Source: Acidimicrobiaceae bacterium UBA7830
GTDB taxonomy: Bacteria; Actinomycetota; Acidimicrobiia; Acidimicrobiales; Ilumatobacteraceae
DNA: 31,876 bases
Assembly: GCA_002501485.1 (NCBI GenBank)
Contig: DLTS01000066.1
Location: 15,451-47,326 of the forward strand
Direction: 5' to 3'
In this document: positions 6,873 to 14,603 of the stretch, piece by piece
How positions within the stretch are numbered: position 1 is the stretch's first letter
Layout: every line of letters starts with the position of its first letter
Made by a program: the position numbers and the translations under genes
The notes under the pieces: generated by a model
What the model was told of the DNA's origin: nothing
The model's input: only the letters and a program-made list of their open reading frames with translations
Databases searched by the model: none

Positions 6873-7651
6873 TTCGCAGTCCAACCCCCGTCAACGATGA
6901 CTGACTGACCAGTCATGAACGTTCCGGCTGGCGATGCGAGCAGCAATAGTGCTCCGTCAAGTTCGTGTGGTTCGCCCATCCGAGGAATAGGGGTGTTTCG
7001 TCGAACGAAATCTTGGCTTCGTTCCTCTCGCATTGGTTCGGTCATCTCCGAGGGGAACCAGCCTGGGCACAAGGCGTTGACTCGGATACCTCTCCGAGCC
7101 CACTGCAAGGCAAGTTCTCGGGTCATGTTGACTACCGCCCCTTTTGAAGCGCAGTAATTAGCCTGCTTGACGGGGGTCGCACCGACATGGCCGAGCATTG
7201 ACGCAACGTTGATAATCGAGCCACCCCCACTTTCAATCATTGATGGTGCGCTGAGTTTCGAGAGGTGCCATACCGCAGTGGTGTTGATTTCGAGGACTCG
7301 CCGAAAGAGCTCAAGGGATTCTTCTTCAATGCCAATGACTTCGGTAATGCCTGCGTTGTTCACAAGCACGTCGACACGCCCGTGAGCTTCAATCGTTTCG
7401 GCGATGAGTCGTTCGCGATCGTCCTCATTCGCCATATCGGCCACGATTGGGGTCACTCTGTCTCTGCCAAGTTCGTCAGCAAGCGCTTCGAGGCGCTCTT
7501 GGCGACGAGCTGAAATGACAACGTTCGCACCCACTGCGTGCATGACTCGAGCCATGCGTTCCCCTAGGCCAGCTGATGCTCCAGTGACGACAGCAACGGT
7601 GTCGTCAAGTCGGAAGAGATCGAGAGGATTCGTGGCGGTAGGCATTCCCAC
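6869..7651 (-). CDS. Short-chain dehydrogenase/reductase
   Basis: 260-residue classical SDR. The cofactor motif TGASAGLG is near residue 21; RRQERLEAL after the second strand has basic residues that suggest NADP(H) preference. NNAG near residue 91, the catalytic Ser in NVASMLG near residue 146 and YCASK near residue 162 complete the active site. VRVNALCPGWFPSEMT-like and GQSVIVDGGWTAK C-terminal motifs are usual in FabG-like and gluconate/3-hydroxyacyl dehydrogenases. The substrate cannot be named; the upstream enoyl-CoA hydratase gene, 87 bases away on the same strand, makes a 3-hydroxyacyl-CoA-type substrate plausible. Confidence 0.88.
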   Translation of the reverse strand: MGMPTATNPLDLFRLDDTVAVVTGASAGLGERMARVMHAVGANVVISARRQERLEALADELGRDRVTPIVADMANEDDRERLIAETIEAHGRVDVLVNNAGITEVIGIEEESLELFRRVLEINTTAVWHLSKLSAPSMIESGGGSIINVASMLGHVGATPVKQANYCASKGAVVNMTRELALQWARRGIRVNALCPGWFPSEMTEPMREERSQDFVRRNTPIPRMGEPHELDGALLLLASPAGTFMTGQSVIVDGGWTAK

Positions 7652-7738
7652 AGCATTGCAGCGATCTGCACCAGTGTGGTGGCGCTGCGGGAAAGCTGGC
7701 TTCCGACGAGAATTTACGGTTAGTCAAAAAGCTGGCTG

Positions 7739-8524
7739 CTACCGCGCCGATTGCTTAAATTCAGGCCGACGCTTCTCAAAAAATGCACTGATTCCTTCCT
7801 GCGAATCAGGTGTCACAATTCCGGCTGCCATCACTTCCATCGCGTAGGCGTATGCCTTCGGCTGCTCCATATCAACTTGGGCGTAGTAGGCCCGCTTGCC
7901 AATGCCTTTCGCCATTGCTGAACCACGAATAGAGCGGGCCATCAAATCACGTACTGCGTCATTAAGTTGGTCATCGGCGACGACACGATTAATTAGACCC
8001 CACGAAGCTGCCGTGTAGGCATCAATTGCATCACCAGTGATAGCGAGTTCCATCGCATGCTTACGATTGATTTGACGGGCGACGGCGACGAGTGGCGTAT
8101 TGCAGAACAAGCCACCCTTTCCTCCCGGAAGAGCAAACCCCGCTGACTCTGCAGCAACCGCCATGTCACAAGTCGACACCAATTGACACCCTGCAGCAGT
8201 AGCAAGCGCATGGACCTTTGCAATGACGACCTGTGGGATCTCCTGAATCGTATTCATCATCCGGGTGCACACCTCAAGCAAAGAACGAGCCTCAGGAAGT
8301 TCAATATCGACCATGTCGCCAAAGTTGTGGCCAGCTGAAAACACAGGGCCATTTGCTTCAAGGATCACTCCAAGGGCGTCCGAGGAACCGATCTCGTCTA
8401 GAGCGGCCTGCATCTCGAGCATGAGTTCACGAGACAACGAGTTACGAGTCTCCGGACGATTAAGCGTGATGGTGACGACATCACCTTCACGAGAAACAAG
8501 AAGGTTGGCAGTTGAAGTAGTCAT
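7739..8524 (-). CDS. Enoyl-CoA hydratase/isomerase family protein (ECHDC3-like)
   Basis: 261-residue crotonase-fold enzyme acting on an acyl-CoA. LNRPETRNSLS near residue 21 starts the fold, SAGHNFGDM near residue 60 forms the first oxyanion-hole segment, and ALATAAGCQLVSTCDMAVA near residue 103 the second. GGLFCNTPLVAVARQI near residue 138 resembles the ECHDC3 subgroup. The acidic residues typical of true hydratases are not obvious, so the activity may differ from simple crotonyl-CoA hydration. The frame is open from 8563; ATG at 8524 gives the usual N-terminus MTTSTANLLVSREGDVV. It precedes the SDR gene and lies 43 bases downstream of tRNA-Lys. Confidence 0.85.
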   Translation of the reverse strand: MTTSTANLLVSREGDVVTITLNRPETRNSLSRELMLEMQAALDEIGSSDALGVILEANGPVFSAGHNFGDMVDIELPEARSLLEVCTRMMNTIQEIPQVVIAKVHALATAAGCQLVSTCDMAVAAESAGFALPGGKGGLFCNTPLVAVARQINRKHAMELAITGDAIDAYTAASWGLINRVVADDQLNDAVRDLMARSIRGSAMAKGIGKRAYYAQVDMEQPKAYAYAMEVMAAGIVTPDSQEGISAFFEKRRPEFKQSAR

Positions 8525-8567
8525 GGCTACAGCCTGCCACGTTTTTCGGGTAAACCGACACACGGAG

Positions 8568-8639
8568 TGCGCCCCCAGGGGGTCGAACCCTGAACCAACG
8601 GGTTAAAAGCCCGCTGCTCTGCCATTGAGCTAGAGGCGC
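8568..8639 (-). tRNA. tRNA-Lys (anticodon TTT)
   Basis: On the minus strand the acceptor GCGCCTC pairs with GGGGCGC (one T-G pair), discriminator A. The D-arm is GCTC/GAGC. The anticodon stem GCGGG/CCCGT holds the loop CTTTTAA, so the anticodon is TTT (Lys). The T-arm CAGGG/CCCTG encloses TTCGACC. CCA is not encoded. The gap from 8640 to 8780 upstream shows no other gene. Confidence 0.95.
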
Positions 8640-8780
8640 GAGGCGCACAAGAAAACCAGCACGCTTACCCGCAAGGTTAGAGCCTCCGCTGATGAAACCC
8701 GCCAGTCAACAGAGGTTCTCTCGGATCCTGCAAGATCTTCGACCCGATGACAACACCCGCCCCGCCTTAGGGTGAAAGAG

Positions 8781-9989
8781 ATGGGCGCGCCTCCCGTAAC
8801 CGAGTTCTTGCCTGACGGTCCACCACTCACCGTCGATCCGTTACTCGCGGCCATCGCCAACCAGGCATTGACCGCCGACCAGACAAGAACCGTTTCGCCA
8901 AATGTCATTGACGACATCAAAGCATCACCAATCATGCGGCTCTCTGCCAGCACATCAATCGGTGGCGAGCAGGCGTCTGTGCTACAAGTCGGTCGAGAAC
9001 TTGAAGCAGTCGCCGCACGCTGTACCAGTACTGCCTGGGTGTTGTGGAACCACCTTGCGGTCTTTCATCTTTTCGTTGGAACGCTCGGCCCACCCCACGC
9101 TCCTCTGCTGAAAGAAATCGTTTCGAACAACGAATGGGTGTGTTTCCCCGCTGGAGCAGGCTCAGGCGTCACCGGGGTCATCGATGGCGACAGCGTCGTT
9201 CTCAATGGACGCGGCTCGTTTAGTTCAGGCGGACGATATGCAGACTGGGCAGGGGTTGTGTTCGCGGTCTGCGACGCCGACGGCAACCGAGTCGAGCCGC
9301 TCGACATTCGCTTCACGATCGTTCCTCTCAATGACCCCAACGTTCGAATTGATCCGACATGGGATGGAAGTTCAGTCCGGGCATCAGCCACCGATGACAT
9401 TCATTACGAACATGTTCGGGTGCCGCTCGATCGTTGCGCCGATTGGTTCGGTGCCAATCGTGCGGAAACGCTGCGAACTGTGCCTGTGGTTGACCATCGC
9501 TATCGAGAAGATTGGGTTGGGCTGTCAGACGTATGGCTGGGGTGGATGGGTGTAGGGCTCGTCCGCGCTGCACTTACCGATGCTGCTGAAGAGATCACCA
9601 GTCGAAAAGCAATTCTCGGGAAGGCGATGGTGTCTCGACCCACCGTGCAGGTGAACCTCGGTCGGGCGTCATCACTCGTCGCAGCCGCTGCCGCAACAAT
9701 GGAAACTGCATGTCGAGAGATCGATGAGCGAATCGCAGCTGAAATTGTTCCAACCGATGCCGACTATTTGCGACAGGTTGGGCTGGCAACATCAGCGCTT
9801 GATCAACTTCGCGACGCAATGACAGAACTGCTGTCAACCCAAGGCGGTAACGGGCTGCGTGAGAGCGGACACTTCGAGCGACGATGGCGCGACTTCCAGG
9901 CGATGCCACTTCACATCAATGCACACCGAGATCGGGCACATCATCAGATTGGTCGCTTCGTGCTCGGTGAAGAACTCGAACCGTTCTAA
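8781..9989 (+). CDS. Acyl-CoA-dehydrogenase-fold flavoprotein, possible group D monooxygenase
   Basis: 402 residues with the acyl-CoA dehydrogenase fold: an N-terminal helical part, a middle beta part with GRGSFSSGGRYADWAG near residue 140, and a helical C-terminus. That FSSG...ADW segment and the ending RWRDFQAMPLHINAHRD resemble flavin-dependent hydroxylases such as HsaA, DszC and the C2 component of 4-hydroxyphenylacetate hydroxylase more than true dehydrogenases, and the usual catalytic Glu is not evident. It may hydroxylate the aromatic substrate degraded by the genes at 10-17 kb, using reduced flavin from a separate reductase that is not in the window. ATG at 8781 has AGGG eight bases upstream; GTG at 8772 is possible. 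Confidence 0.75.
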   Translation: MGAPPVTEFLPDGPPLTVDPLLAAIANQALTADQTRTVSPNVIDDIKASPIMRLSASTSIGGEQASVLQVGRELEAVAARCTSTAWVLWNHLAVFHLFVGTLGPPHAPLLKEIVSNNEWVCFPAGAGSGVTGVIDGDSVVLNGRGSFSSGGRYADWAGVVFAVCDADGNRVEPLDIRFTIVPLNDPNVRIDPTWDGSSVRASATDDIHYEHVRVPLDRCADWFGANRAETLRTVPVVDHRYREDWVGLSDVWLGWMGVGLVRAALTDAAEEITSRKAILGKAMVSRPTVQVNLGRASSLVAAAAATMETACREIDERIAAEIVPTDADYLRQVGLATSALDQLRDAMTELLSTQGGNGLRESGHFERRWRDFQAMPLHINAHRDRAHHQIGRFVLGEELEPF

Positions 9990-9995
9990 CCAGCC

Positions 9996-10012
9996 GATCG
10001 CACGCTGCGATT
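9996..10012. terminator. Hairpin between convergent genes
   Basis: ATCGCA (9997-10002) and TGCGAT (10006-10011) form a perfect 6-bp stem with a CGC loop, extendable by a G-T pair. It fills the 28-base gap between two convergent stops (9989 and 10018). The trailing TTTCGCTTTA is only partly T-rich, so it may end transcription weakly in either direction. Confidence 0.4.
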
Positions 10013-10017
10013 TCGCT

Positions 10018-11085
10018 TTAACTCGTTGAAAACGGAACCTCGCACGCCTGATCACTTACCACTGCCATGTGCACAGGGTTGTTGCCGTGCGCACCTGCTG
10101 ACCACGACGGGAACACCACCGAATACAAACCGTCAGCGCCGGCGACGAACACGAGGAAATGATCAGGAGACTCAAACACGGGAACGAGCTCGTCGTCTGG
10201 CCCTTTCGGTGTCAACGCAGCGTTCAACGAGCGAATTCGTGACAGCCGCACGTGACACAACTCGAACAAACGATCTTGAATTGACGAGCGAGTCCAACCG
10301 GCCGTTGCGAGCACATTCGCATGTTCTGGGTTTAGTGCAATCGCTACCGACCCCGTGCGAAGGTACAAGTTATTTGATCCCGCATTTGTAGAGACTTCGG
10401 CGAGAATTCGCAGAAGTCGATCGGGTGAATCGGGGTCGTCTGCGTCGTTGACAAACATCACCGAGTGCGGAGCTTCTGTGCCGAGCGCTGTGACAACGTC
10501 GCTGCCTGTTGGATAGCCCCACATTTCCGACATCGGCGGGAAAGGAGATGCATGTTCTGCTTCGGCGAGACACATCGAAAACTTCCCTGGGTGACCAAGC
10601 AATGCCATATCTGACACACCGGGCTGTGCTCCACCAATGTTCATCATTGCGAGACGCAACGCACGTCCGATGCATGCGTTTGCCCGATGCCCGGGCCCCA
10701 ACGCACCAAACCCCGACGCAATACCTGTGATCGCACCAAGCGGGCCGTTCACGACAAGTAAAGGGGCAATCGAATGAGTGGTCGACTGCACCTCGCTGAG
10801 ATCAAACTCAGGTTGCAGTACCGCTTGCATCGCAGCGAGTACGAACGGCATGTAGTCGGCTGAGCAACCTGCCATCACCGCGTTCGTTGCGAGTTTCTCG
10901 ACGGTTGCAGATCCTCCAAGCGGGCCAACCTCGCCGAGCACCACATCGCCGTCAAGACCCGAAGCGAGCACCATTCGATCAACAAGTTCTGTAGTCGGGA
11001 TGATCACCGGCAGTCCGTCGGTGCAACCCATCTCATGCAGCATTTCGAGCGCTGCGACCTGGTCGATCGCTTCAAGGAACTCCAT
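10018..11085 (-). CDS. Conserved protein of unknown function, partner of the UGSC selenoprotein
   Basis: 355 residues, no known function that I can assign. It begins with a helix and a GCTDGLPVIIPT motif (Cys near residue 21), followed by GLDGDVVLGEVGPLGGSATVEKLA, a TTHSIAPLLVVNGPLG segment, a Gly-rich GIASGFGALGPGHRANACIGRA stretch split here for length, and FSMCLAEAE. Six Cys are scattered, none in CxxC form. There is no signal peptide or clear membrane helix, so it is probably cytoplasmic. The ATG overlaps the selenoprotein stop (TAATG), so the two are translationally coupled and likely form a complex or consecutive steps. Its position as last gene after hpaF-hpaE-hpaH suggests a role in the same catabolic operon. 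Confidence 0.7.
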   Translation of the reverse strand: MEFLEAIDQVAALEMLHEMGCTDGLPVIIPTTELVDRMVLASGLDGDVVLGEVGPLGGSATVEKLATNAVMAGCSADYMPFVLAAMQAVLQPEFDLSEVQSTTHSIAPLLVVNGPLGAITGIASGFGALGPGHRANACIGRALRLAMMNIGGAQPGVSDMALLGHPGKFSMCLAEAEHASPFPPMSEMWGYPTGSDVVTALGTEAPHSVMFVNDADDPDSPDRLLRILAEVSTNAGSNNLYLRTGSVAIALNPEHANVLATAGWTRSSIQDRLFELCHVRLSRIRSLNAALTPKGPDDELVPVFESPDHFLVFVAGADGLYSVVFPSWSAGAHGNNPVHMAVVSDQACEVPFSTS

Positions 11086-11648
11086 TACGACCCACTCGCT
11101 GCGGCGACAGGCTCGTTGTCGCCCGACTCGTGACCGTTCAACACTGCGACAAGGCGCGGTGCGATCTCATCCGCAAGTGCCGCCATCTCACTGGCAATCG
11201 AACCTGCGATCGGATGCGGCAGGCAAACTCGCGGAAGGTCAGGCATTCCACTTGACAGCGCAATGAGATCACCTTGCTGCCAGAACGGTTCGGTTACGAG
11301 AGCAACGGTTGGAATGTCTCGAAGGGCCAGTTGGATGCCGTCACGCACGGTGCCGGAAGTGCAACTGCCTCAATGGCCGTACGCCGCAATAACTGCGGAG
11401 CACGTATCAGAGATTTCTGCGAGGTCCTCGGCGGAGGCGAGGGCGCTTGCGTTTCCCTTGTTCCACAACTTCACGGTAATGCCGGGAATGACCCGCTCAA
11501 CCGCTTCGCCGATGAGTTGAAGAAACTCAACCGACCCTGGGAAGCCGTTGGCAAACAGCCCGATTTGCTGGCCCGGTGCGAGGTGAGCCGATAATTCATA
11601 CGGAACAGTTGGCCCAGAGCGTTCACCTCGTGGATCATAAAACTTCAT
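11085..11648 (-). CDS. UGSC-family selenoprotein (in-frame UGA read as Sec)
   Basis: Two abutting frames separated only by TGA at complement(11370..11372) read as one 187-residue protein. The joined sequence is ...VIAAYGH-U-GSCTSGTVRDG..., which is the signature of the UGSC family (seleno)proteins, known with either Sec or Cys at this place. Sec would be residue 93, followed by Cys96. The downstream half keeps IPTVALVTEPF and LPRVCLPHPIAG, conserved around this motif, so it is not decayed. A bSECIS-like hairpin starts right after the UGA. ATG 11648 has AAGG about 8 bases upstream. The gene lies 45 bases after hpaH on the same strand and overlaps the next gene by one base. The enzymatic reaction is unknown; a redox role is likely from the U/C pair. 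SelA, SelB, SelD and tRNA-Sec are not in this window. Confidence 0.87.
11325..11369 (-). promoter_or_regulatory. bSECIS-like hairpin for selenocysteine insertion
   Basis: Immediately after the UGA, on the minus strand, GGCAGUUG pairs with CAACUGGCC (eight pairs, one bulged G). Inside, CCG/CGG and CAC/GUG stack around one G-A mismatch, leaving a five-base apical loop CGUGC. The loop begins 20 bases after the UGA and carries G at its second position, both within the known bacterial SECIS pattern. The fold was drawn by eye; no energy was computed. Confidence 0.7.
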
Positions 11649-11693
11649 GACATGACCTTAGGGTGCGCCACCACACTTGCCGGCACCGCAACC

Positions 11694-12530
11694 TCACTCA
11701 ACTGAGAGCGTGATCACACCGAGGTCAAGAGCAGGGGACGCAAAATCGACATGAAACTCGTCACCAACCCGACAATCGAGCGGCCGAGTAAATGAACCCG
11801 CCAAAACGGTCTCACCTGCTTGCAGCGGAATTCCGAGACCGTGCAGTCGTCGAGCGAGCCACACGATGCCTTCCACCGGGTCTCCCAGCACACCGGCAGC
11901 CACACCGGTTTCTTCGACGATGCCATTTCGCGAACAGATTGATCCAGCCCATCGCAGCTCGCCATTTCTAACTTCATCGACCGGTATCTTCACATCGCCA
12001 ACGACAATGCCAGCGTTGGCCGCATTGTCAGCGATGGTGTCACGAACCGTTCTGCTCACACCGTCGTCAGGATGCACCCGATGGGAACGAGCGTCGATGA
12101 GTTCGAGAGCCGCGACGACGTGGTCGGTCACGTCGTACACATCTTGGGCAGAGACATCAGCCGCATTGAGGTCGTCGCTCAGCACAAACGCCAATTCAAC
12201 TTCGATCTTCGGGTCGATGTGATCGGCCCGCACGAGCGACCCACCGTTCGCAATGAACATGTAGTCAAACAAGATGCCATAATCAGGCTCGTTGATCTTC
12301 ATCGTCTGCTGCATCGCTCGGCTAGTGAGGCCAATCTTCTTGCCGCGGACAAACGAGCCACTAGCAACCTGCATCGCTACCCAAGCCGCCTGGATGGCAT
12401 AGGCGTCCTCCAAGGTGAAATCGGGGTAGCGCCGTGAGACCGGGTCGATCGAAGATGCCAACTGTCTAGCCGCTTCATGCTCGGTGGCAAGTTTGGCAAT
12501 CTGTTCATTGCTCAGTGTTCGACCCATCAT
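11694..12530 (-). CDS. hpaH: 2-oxo-hept-4-ene-1,7-dioate hydratase
   Basis: Hydrates 2-oxo-hept-4-ene-1,7-dioate in the homoprotocatechuate meta-cleavage pathway; member of the fumarylacetoacetase-like / MhpD group. 278 residues, near the usual 267. GKKIGLTSRAMQQTMKINEP (about residues 63-82) followed by DYG is close to the HpaH signature, and the metal ligands sit in IEVELAFVL near residue 108. The MhpD group includes hydratases and decarboxylases for related substrates, so 2-oxopent-4-enoate or oxalocrotonate chemistry is possible, but neighbouring hpaE and hpaF favour HpaH. The ATG overlaps the hpaE stop (TAATG); ATG 12527 is an alternative. The catalytic aldolase partner HpaI is not nearby. 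Confidence 0.85.
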   Translation of the reverse strand: MMGRTLSNEQIAKLATEHEAARQLASSIDPVSRRYPDFTLEDAYAIQAAWVAMQVASGSFVRGKKIGLTSRAMQQTMKINEPDYGILFDYMFIANGGSLVRADHIDPKIEVELAFVLSDDLNAADVSAQDVYDVTDHVVAALELIDARSHRVHPDDGVSRTVRDTIADNAANAGIVVGDVKIPVDEVRNGELRWAGSICSRNGIVEETGVAAGVLGDPVEGIVWLARRLHGLGIPLQAGETVLAGSFTRPLDCRVGDEFHVDFASPALDLGVITLSVE

Positions 12531-14068
12531 TACCCTCCGAGTCGCGGCACTGAATGCGTGTCATATGCGATCGCAACGTTCTTCGTTTCCATATAGAAAT
12601 CGAATGAAAATTCGGGGCCACCGTCTCGACCGATTCCGCTCGCCTTCACTCCCCCGAAAGGAGTTGGTAGATGGCGAACGTTCTGACTGTTCACCCAGAT
12701 CATTCCTGCATTGAGGTCTCGGGCAACGCGATGAGCTCGACCGGTGTCACCCGTCCAGAGATAACCGGCGAGGCCGTAGTCGACATCGTTCGCAATACGA
12801 ATGGCGTCGGCTTCGTCTTCAAACAGAATTGCAGTGAGCACCGGCCCAAAGATCTCTTCTTGCGAGATCGTCATGTCGTTCTTGGCACCGCTGAACAACA
12901 TCGGTCTCACAAAACACGACTCGTCGTCAAGCGTGATGCGATCAGACAGAAGACCTCCGACGGTCACATCTGCACCCGCCGAACGAGCGATTGCTTCGTA
13001 AGAGCGGACCTTCTCGCAATGCACCGGGTGAATCAACGGCCCGATCACTGTTGTCGGATCGAGCGGGTGACCGACCGGAAGAGTGGCGACACGCTCTTTC
13101 AGCTTCGCCACGAACTCGTCGTGGATCGATGACTGAATAAGCACACGGCTTGACGACGTGCAACGTTCCCCGTTGAGCGACCAGATCATGAAGGCAACTG
13201 CGTCGAGCGCACGCTCAAGATCGGCATCATCAAACACGATCACCGGATTCTTACCGCCAAGTTCAAAATGCACCCGTTTCAGAGTTGGTGCTCCCTGTGC
13301 CTGAATGAGTGAGCCAGTTGCAGACTCGCCAACGAATGCGATCGCACTAATGAGCGGATGCTCGGTCAGCGCCTTGCCAGCAGATTCACCAAAACCGTGG
13401 ACCGTGTTAAGTACACCTGCGGGAAGACCGGCTTCGAGTGCAAGTTCGCTTAGCAGTGATGCAGTGAGAGGGCTCCACTCCGCCGGCTTGTGCACGACCG
13501 TGCAGCCAGCTGCCAGAGCGGGGGCGATCTTCCACGTCGACAACATGAACGGTGTGTTCCATGGGGTGATAACACCGACCGGTCCGATTGGCTGCCGCAT
13601 CGAATAATTCACATGGTGTTGATCGGGCATCGAACGACCATCTGATGCTGAAGGTGCGTGATCAGCAAAAAACCGGAAGTTCTCGGCGCCTCGCAGCGCT
13701 GCCTCAGACATGAATCTGATGGCTTGGCCAGTGTCGATGCACTCCACGGCTGCGATCTCGTCACGATTCTCAACGATGAGATCTGCGACACGATGCAAGA
13801 TGCGTTTGCGCTCTTTACCGGGGGTGCGCGACCACTCTTCGAAGGCGTCAGCCGCTGCTTGGGCTGCAGAATCGATGTCTGCCGGCGATGCAGATGCGAT
13901 CGTTCCCAATGGTCGGTAATCGACCGGAGACGTGTTCTCAAAAGTTGACCCGTCGAGGCTTGAGCGACGCTCACCACCGATGAGATGTCGAACCGGCTGC
14001 GTGATGACCCGAGCAATTGATTCTTCCGCAATTGATTCGTAGGCCTCGAAGGTTTTGTCTGCGGCCAT
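12530..14068 (-). CDS. hpaE: 5-carboxymethyl-2-hydroxymuconate semialdehyde dehydrogenase
   Basis: NAD-dependent aldehyde dehydrogenase, 512 residues, oxidising the ring-cleavage product CHMS to 5-carboxymethyl-2-hydroxymuconate. GPVGVITPWNTPFMLSTWK lies near residue 162, the catalytic Glu in FELGGKNPVIVFDDAD near residue 273, and the catalytic Cys in NGERCTSSSR near residue 306. EEIFGPVLTAILFEDEADAI and PFGGVKASGIGRDGG complete the aldehyde dehydrogenase pattern. NGERCT is typical of HpaE and close 2-hydroxymuconate semialdehyde dehydrogenases (DmpC/XylG), so the exact substrate rests on hpaF and hpaH beside it. There are two bases between the hpaF stop and this start, in the same operon. 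Confidence 0.88.
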   Translation of the reverse strand: MAADKTFEAYESIAEESIARVITQPVRHLIGGERRSSLDGSTFENTSPVDYRPLGTIASASPADIDSAAQAAADAFEEWSRTPGKERKRILHRVADLIVENRDEIAAVECIDTGQAIRFMSEAALRGAENFRFFADHAPSASDGRSMPDQHHVNYSMRQPIGPVGVITPWNTPFMLSTWKIAPALAAGCTVVHKPAEWSPLTASLLSELALEAGLPAGVLNTVHGFGESAGKALTEHPLISAIAFVGESATGSLIQAQGAPTLKRVHFELGGKNPVIVFDDADLERALDAVAFMIWSLNGERCTSSSRVLIQSSIHDEFVAKLKERVATLPVGHPLDPTTVIGPLIHPVHCEKVRSYEAIARSAGADVTVGGLLSDRITLDDESCFVRPMLFSGAKNDMTISQEEIFGPVLTAILFEDEADAIRIANDVDYGLAGYLWTGDTGRAHRVARDLNAGMIWVNSQNVRHLPTPFGGVKASGIGRDGGPEFSFDFYMETKNVAIAYDTHSVPRLGG

Positions 14069-14070
14069 CG

Positions 14071-14475
14071 TCAGCCCCCGTTTCGTTCGATCATGCGGTC
14101 TCGGACACCGTTTCGATTTACTCGGAACTCGGACTCGATCTCTTGGACCTCTGAGCTCAACATCGTGGTGCTCGCGGCCTCGACTCCTATGAAGCCCTCG
14201 ACCGCGTCGATGAGCACATCGGCGAGTTGCTTCTTTTGTTCGGTACTTCGACCGGGTCCAATTCGTGCAATGACGGCGATGAAGCGGTTGTCAGCGTGGC
14301 GGTCAGCAATCGCAACATGGTTTCTGCCAACCGCTCTTGTACGAAGTGCATCGACCGAGGCGAGACCAGAACTGATCGCAGCATCATGAACTGCATCGAC
14401 CAATCCGTCAATGTCGGTGGGTCCGCCCATGGTTGAGCAGGTGTTCGCAGAAAACTCGATCGTGATATGCGGCAT
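14071..14475 (-). CDS. hpaF: 5-carboxymethyl-2-hydroxymuconate isomerase
   Basis: Small tautomerase-superfamily enzyme, 134 residues, slightly longer than the usual ~126. It begins MPHITIEFSANT, so Pro becomes N-terminal after Met removal and acts as the catalytic base. VDALRTRAVGRNHVAIADRH in the middle and FIAVIARIGPGRSTEQKKQL match the CHMI family. It isomerises 5-carboxymethyl-2-hydroxymuconate to 5-oxopent-3-ene-1,2,5-tricarboxylate. It is the first gene of the minus-strand operon hpaF-hpaE-hpaH-UGSC-355aa and lies opposite the P450 gene across a 128-base gap that should hold both promoters. Confidence 0.87.
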   Translation of the reverse strand: MPHITIEFSANTCSTMGGPTDIDGLVDAVHDAAISSGLASVDALRTRAVGRNHVAIADRHADNRFIAVIARIGPGRSTEQKKQLADVLIDAVEGFIGVEAASTTMLSSEVQEIESEFRVNRNGVRDRMIERNGG

Positions 14476-14554
14476 CGCCCCAATTATTGACGATCGGGCA
14501 AGGGCCCAGCGACCGAGAGAGCACCGGCAGGTGAGAGGTCAGTGCGTTCGACTC

Positions 14555-14583
14555 TTGTCTAAACATGATTCGCTGACTACGTT
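14555..14583 (+). promoter_or_regulatory. Possible promoter of the P450-ligAB genes
   Basis: TTGTCT (14555-14560) and TACGTT (14578-14583) are spaced 17 bases apart, a fair -35 with a TANNNT-type -10. A start near 14590 would leave a short leader, with GGGGGTG (14591-14597) as ribosome site for the ATG at 14604. The hexamers are weak, so this is only a candidate within the divergent intergenic region. Confidence 0.3.
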
Positions 14584-14603
14584 GCTCTCTGGGGGTGACC
14601 TAC

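Noticed and set aside
6283..6900. Plus-strand open frame of 205 codons
   Set aside because: Ser/Thr/Arg-rich without motifs. The minus-strand gene in the same place has a signal anchor and a GTGA overlap with the SDR gene.
11085..11648. The UGSC region as a pseudogene or as two separate small genes
   Set aside because: The stop is a single UGA exactly at the Sec position of a known family motif, both halves match that family, and a hairpin of the right type follows.
11649..11693. Possible hairpin GGTGC/GCACC between hpaH and the selenoprotein gene
   Set aside because: Only five pairs with a long loop and no T-run; too weak to call a terminator or attenuator.
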